From NCBI RefSeq assembly GCF_003332305.1, contig NZ_QOIO01000011.1, forward strand, positions 1-64,000: 64,000 nucleotides of DNA, written 5' to 3'. The notes under the pieces are model-generated. The model had not been told where the DNA came from. It was given only the letters and a program-made list of their open reading frames with translations, and did not search any database. Both the position numbers and the translations under genes were made by a program. The DNA comes from Microvirga aerophila. Lineage in GTDB: Bacteria; Pseudomonadota; Alphaproteobacteria; Rhizobiales; Beijerinckiaceae. Of the stretch, positions 61,623 to 64,000 are shown one piece after another. Position 1 is the first letter of the stretch. Each line of letters starts with the position of its first letter.

Positions 61623-62954
61623 ATGATGGACACCGCCTCCAAACCCTTCCTACGGACCGATGCCGCGTCTTTCGGGCGAACGGAAGGTGGTGGCCCGAAC
61701 GTGTCGAGCTTCACGCTCGACAACGGTCTTGACGTGGTGGTGATCCCCGACCATCGGGTGCCGGTCGTGACCCACATGATCTGGTACCGCAACGGCTCGG
61801 CGGATGATCCGATCGGCCAGTCGGGCATTGCTCACTTCCTCGAGCACCTGATGTTCAAGGGCACCGAGAAGCACCCGGCAGGCGAGTTCTCGAAAGTCGT
61901 CTCGGCATTGGGCGGCCAGGAGAACGCTTTCACGTCCTTCGACTACACGGCTTACTTTCAGCGCGTCGCGCGCGAACACCTCAGGACCATGATGGAGTTT
62001 GAGGCGGACCGCATGACGAAGCTTCTCCTCGAGGAAGCCGTCGTCGGCCCGGAGCGCGACGTGGTTCTCGAGGAGCGGCGCATGCGGGTCGAGACAGATC
62101 CGTCATCCCAGCTCTCGGAGGCCATGGCGGCCGCGCTTTTCGTGCATCACCCTTACGGCATTCCGATCATCGGCTGGATGCACGAGATCGAAACGCTGAG
62201 CCGCGAGAACGCTCTCGATTATTACCGACGCTTCTACACGCCTGAGAACGCCATTCTGGTGGTGGCCGGAGACGTGACGCCCGACGAGGTGCTGCGGCTG
62301 GCCAAGGACACCTATGGCCGGATCGAGCCCCGTGGCGAGCGCCCCGTGCGCTTCCGCCCGCGCGATCCCGATCCGGTGGCCGCGCGTCACATCACGGTGT
62401 CGGACCCAAAGGTCGAGCAGCCGACCCTGCAGCGGCTCTACCTTGTTCCCTCCTGCCGCACGGCCAAGGAGCGGGATTGCTATGCGCTGGAGCTTCTTGC
62501 GGAAGTGATCGGCGGCGGTCCAACCTCCTACCTCTACCGTAAGCTGGTGCTCGAGCGCGGGATCGCCGTGAACGCGGGTGCTTGGTACATGTCCTCCTCC
62601 ATGGACGAGACCCGGTTCTGCGTCTATGCGGTGCCGTCCGAGGGGGTCACGCTACAGGCTCTCGAAGAGGCTGTGGACGAGGTGCTCAAGACCGTGCCCG
62701 AAGCCCTTGATTCCGACTCGATCGAGCGGGCCAAGACCCGCCTCGTGGCCGAAACCATCTATTCCACCGACAGCCAGTCCGCCCTTGCGCGTATCTACGG
62801 TTCGGCTCTCGCTATCGGCGAGACCATCGAGGACGTGCATCGCTGGCCGGGCGAGATCGAGGCCGTCGTGAAAGACGACTTGGCTTCCGCGGCAGAACGC
62901 TACCTCGTCCTGCGCCGGTCCGTGACTGGGTATCTGCAGAAGTCGGCCTCCTGA
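61623..62954 (+). CDS. M16 family zinc peptidase (catalytic)
   Basis: This 443-residue M16B peptidase has the inverted zinc motif HFLEH in GIAHFLEHLMFKGTEKHP, with the distal Glu in the E-rich helix VVGPERDVVLEERRMRVETD. The second half has YALELLAEVIGGGPTSYLYR. It resembles PqqF-like processing peptidases that degrade or trim peptides and work with a non-catalytic partner. The partner starts 17 nt after this stop. No signal peptide is visible at either ATG 61623 or 61626. Confidence 0.94.
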   Translation: MMDTASKPFLRTDAASFGRTEGGGPNVSSFTLDNGLDVVVIPDHRVPVVTHMIWYRNGSADDPIGQSGIAHFLEHLMFKGTEKHPAGEFSKVVSALGGQENAFTSFDYTAYFQRVAREHLRTMMEFEADRMTKLLLEEAVVGPERDVVLEERRMRVETDPSSQLSEAMAAALFVHHPYGIPIIGWMHEIETLSRENALDYYRRFYTPENAILVVAGDVTPDEVLRLAKDTYGRIEPRGERPVRFRPRDPDPVAARHITVSDPKVEQPTLQRLYLVPSCRTAKERDCYALELLAEVIGGGPTSYLYRKLVLERGIAVNAGAWYMSSSMDETRFCVYAVPSEGVTLQALEEAVDEVLKTVPEALDSDSIERAKTRLVAETIYSTDSQSALARIYGSALAIGETIEDVHRWPGEIEAVVKDDLASAAERYLVLRRSVTGYLQKSAS

Positions 62955-62971
62955 AAAGCCGAAGAACCGAG

Positions 62972-64000
62972 ATGACCATGACAGCTTCTGTCGAAATTCG
63001 CGCTGCGTCCCCAACCTCGGTGAAGACGCTGGTTTCCCCCGGCGGCATCGAGGCCTGGCACGTCGAGTCCGACGTAGTGCCTCTGATCGCCGTTGCGTTC
63101 ACGTTCGAGGGCGGCTCCGCTCACGATCCAGAGGATAGGCCGGGCGTTGCGCAAATGCTTGCCCGCTTGCTCGACGAAGGCGCAGGCCAATACAACTCCG
63201 ATGCGTTCCAGGAGCGCTTGGCCGGGCGCGCCATCGAACTGTCCTTCAATGCGGGCAATGATGCGATCGGCGGCTCTCTCAAGACCTTGGTCAAGCATGC
63301 CGACGAGGCCTTCGAGCTCATGCGTCTGGCGCTGGCCGAGCCGCGCTTCGATCAGGACGCCATCGAGCGCGTCCGCGCGCAGACCATCGCGGGCCTGCGC
63401 TACCAGCAGAACGATCCGGGCGTCATGGCGACGCGCCGGTTCTTCGAGGAAGGCTTCGCGGGCCATCCTTATGGCCGTCCGACCTCCGGCACGCCGGAGA
63501 GCGTGGCGATGATCACGCGGGACGATCTGGTCGCCATGCATCGAACGATGATCACCCGCGGACGGATCAAGATCGCGGTCGTCGGCGCCATCAGCGCGGA
63601 TCGCCTGTCAGGCCTGCTCGACAAGGTGTTCGGATCGCTGCCCGAGGCCCAGCCGCTGCCCTTCATCGAGCCGACCAGCCTGAAGCAGATCGGGTCGCGT
63701 TTCGTGGTCGATCTCGATGTCCCGCAATCGGTCATCCGCTTCGGTACGCAGGGAATTGCCTGGCGCGAGCCCGACTTCATCCCGGCTTATGTGCTCAACC
63801 ACATCCTGGGCGGGGGGGCGTTCACGTCGCGCCTGTTCCAGGAGGTGCGCGAAAAGCGCGGCCTCGCCTACAGCGTCGGCACATCCCTGGTGAGCTACCG
63901 CTCCGCCGCCATGACCTGGGGCTACACCGCCACCAAGAACGAGCGCGTGGCCGAGTGCCTCGACGTGATCTCGCAGGAGATCTCCCGCCTTACGACGGAC
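62972..64000 (+). CDS. M16 family peptidase, non-catalytic partner (cut by right edge)
   Basis: At least 343 residues are present and the frame is still open at the window end. The fold matches M16 (VSPGGIEAWHVESDVVPLIA, LNHILGGGAFTSRLFQEVRE). Where HFLEH should stand there is RPGVAQMLARLLDEGAG, so the zinc ligands are missing, as in the alpha/partner subunit of M16B pairs. GTGRLFQEVREKRGLAYSV-type residues that build the substrate-binding chamber are kept. It is coupled to the catalytic subunit (17-nt gap). Confidence 0.9.
   Translation, partial: MTMTASVEIRAASPTSVKTLVSPGGIEAWHVESDVVPLIAVAFTFEGGSAHDPEDRPGVAQMLARLLDEGAGQYNSDAFQERLAGRAIELSFNAGNDAIGGSLKTLVKHADEAFELMRLALAEPRFDQDAIERVRAQTIAGLRYQQNDPGVMATRRFFEEGFAGHPYGRPTSGTPESVAMITRDDLVAMHRTMITRGRIKIAVVGAISADRLSGLLDKVFGSLPEAQPLPFIEPTSLKQIGSRFVVDLDVPQSVIRFGTQGIAWREPDFIPAYVLNHILGGGAFTSRLFQEVREKRGLAYSVGTSLVSYRSAAMTWGYTATKNERVAECLDVISQEISRLTTD

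Overview
This 64 kb window is GC-rich chromosomal DNA, most likely from an alphaproteobacterium of the order Hyphomicrobiales (Rhizobiales), and probably Methylobacteriaceae (Microvirga- or Methylobacterium-like). The placement is inference. It rests on the paired phasins, a PdhS/PleC-type kinase, a CIRCE-controlled groESL, an Irr-like box before bfd-bfr, a DUF2585 gene inside glcDE-F, the hisS/hisZ/hisG block and the ileS-lspA-M16 peptidase block. No rRNA, tRNA, CRISPR array, prophage, integrase or transposase was found. The window is mostly core chromosome, with AT-richer accessory stretches near 3.1-6.4 kb and 27.8-28.3 kb.

Layout. 0-6.4 kb holds surface and secreted proteins: the tail of one RTX/serralysin-like protein, a complete serralysin-family metalloprotease facing it, a Gly/His-rich secreted protein and a frameshifted outer-membrane beta-barrel gene. 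6.4-14.7 kb holds a Nudix hydrolase behind two phasins, a large PAS histidine kinase, an acyl-CoA synthetase/GNAT fusion and a bfd-bfr iron-storage operon. 14.8-23.9 kb is a two-sided hydroxy-acid oxidation locus. On the minus strand, cytochrome c, lutA, a membrane protein, lutB, lutC and a glycolipid-binding-domain protein form a chain of stop/start overlaps or near-abutments. Divergent from it lie glcD, glcE, DUF2585 and glcF. 24-31.5 kb has a long coiled-coil protein, an SDR, DUF2076, an SMR transporter, a Tat-exported SMP-30 protein, an L,D-transpeptidase and a DMT exporter. 31.5-33.7 kb is groES-groEL.

33.8-39.6 kb is a stress and detoxification stretch: DUF1801, GST and DoxX divergent from a MarR regulator, a VOC protein, an aldo/keto reductase, a HisKA_2 kinase and a secreted cupin. 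39.7-42.3 kb is a metNIQ methionine importer with a strong dyad upstream. 42.5-45.2 kb has a YddA/BacA-like ABC exporter and a META-domain protein. 45.3-49.8 kb carries hisG, hisZ, a small basic protein gene and hisS. 50-57 kb has an omega-aminotransferase, an HMA metal-binding protein, a frameshifted degenerate EAL-domain gene, a HAD-IIA phosphatase, ribF, a DUF3095 gene and msrB. 57.2-64 kb has ileS-lspA, a conserved secreted hypothetical and a pair of M16 peptidases, the second cut by the right edge.

The least-explained signals are non-coding. A perfect 16-bp hairpin carries the Nudix start codon in its loop. There are multi-copy operators before the phasin gene and between doxX and marR, a 14-bp-arm dyad before metN, a nested dyad at about 5.0 kb, an Irr-type box before bfd, and REP-like palindromes in several intergenic gaps. 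Two genes carry apparent single-base deletions that need read-level confirmation.
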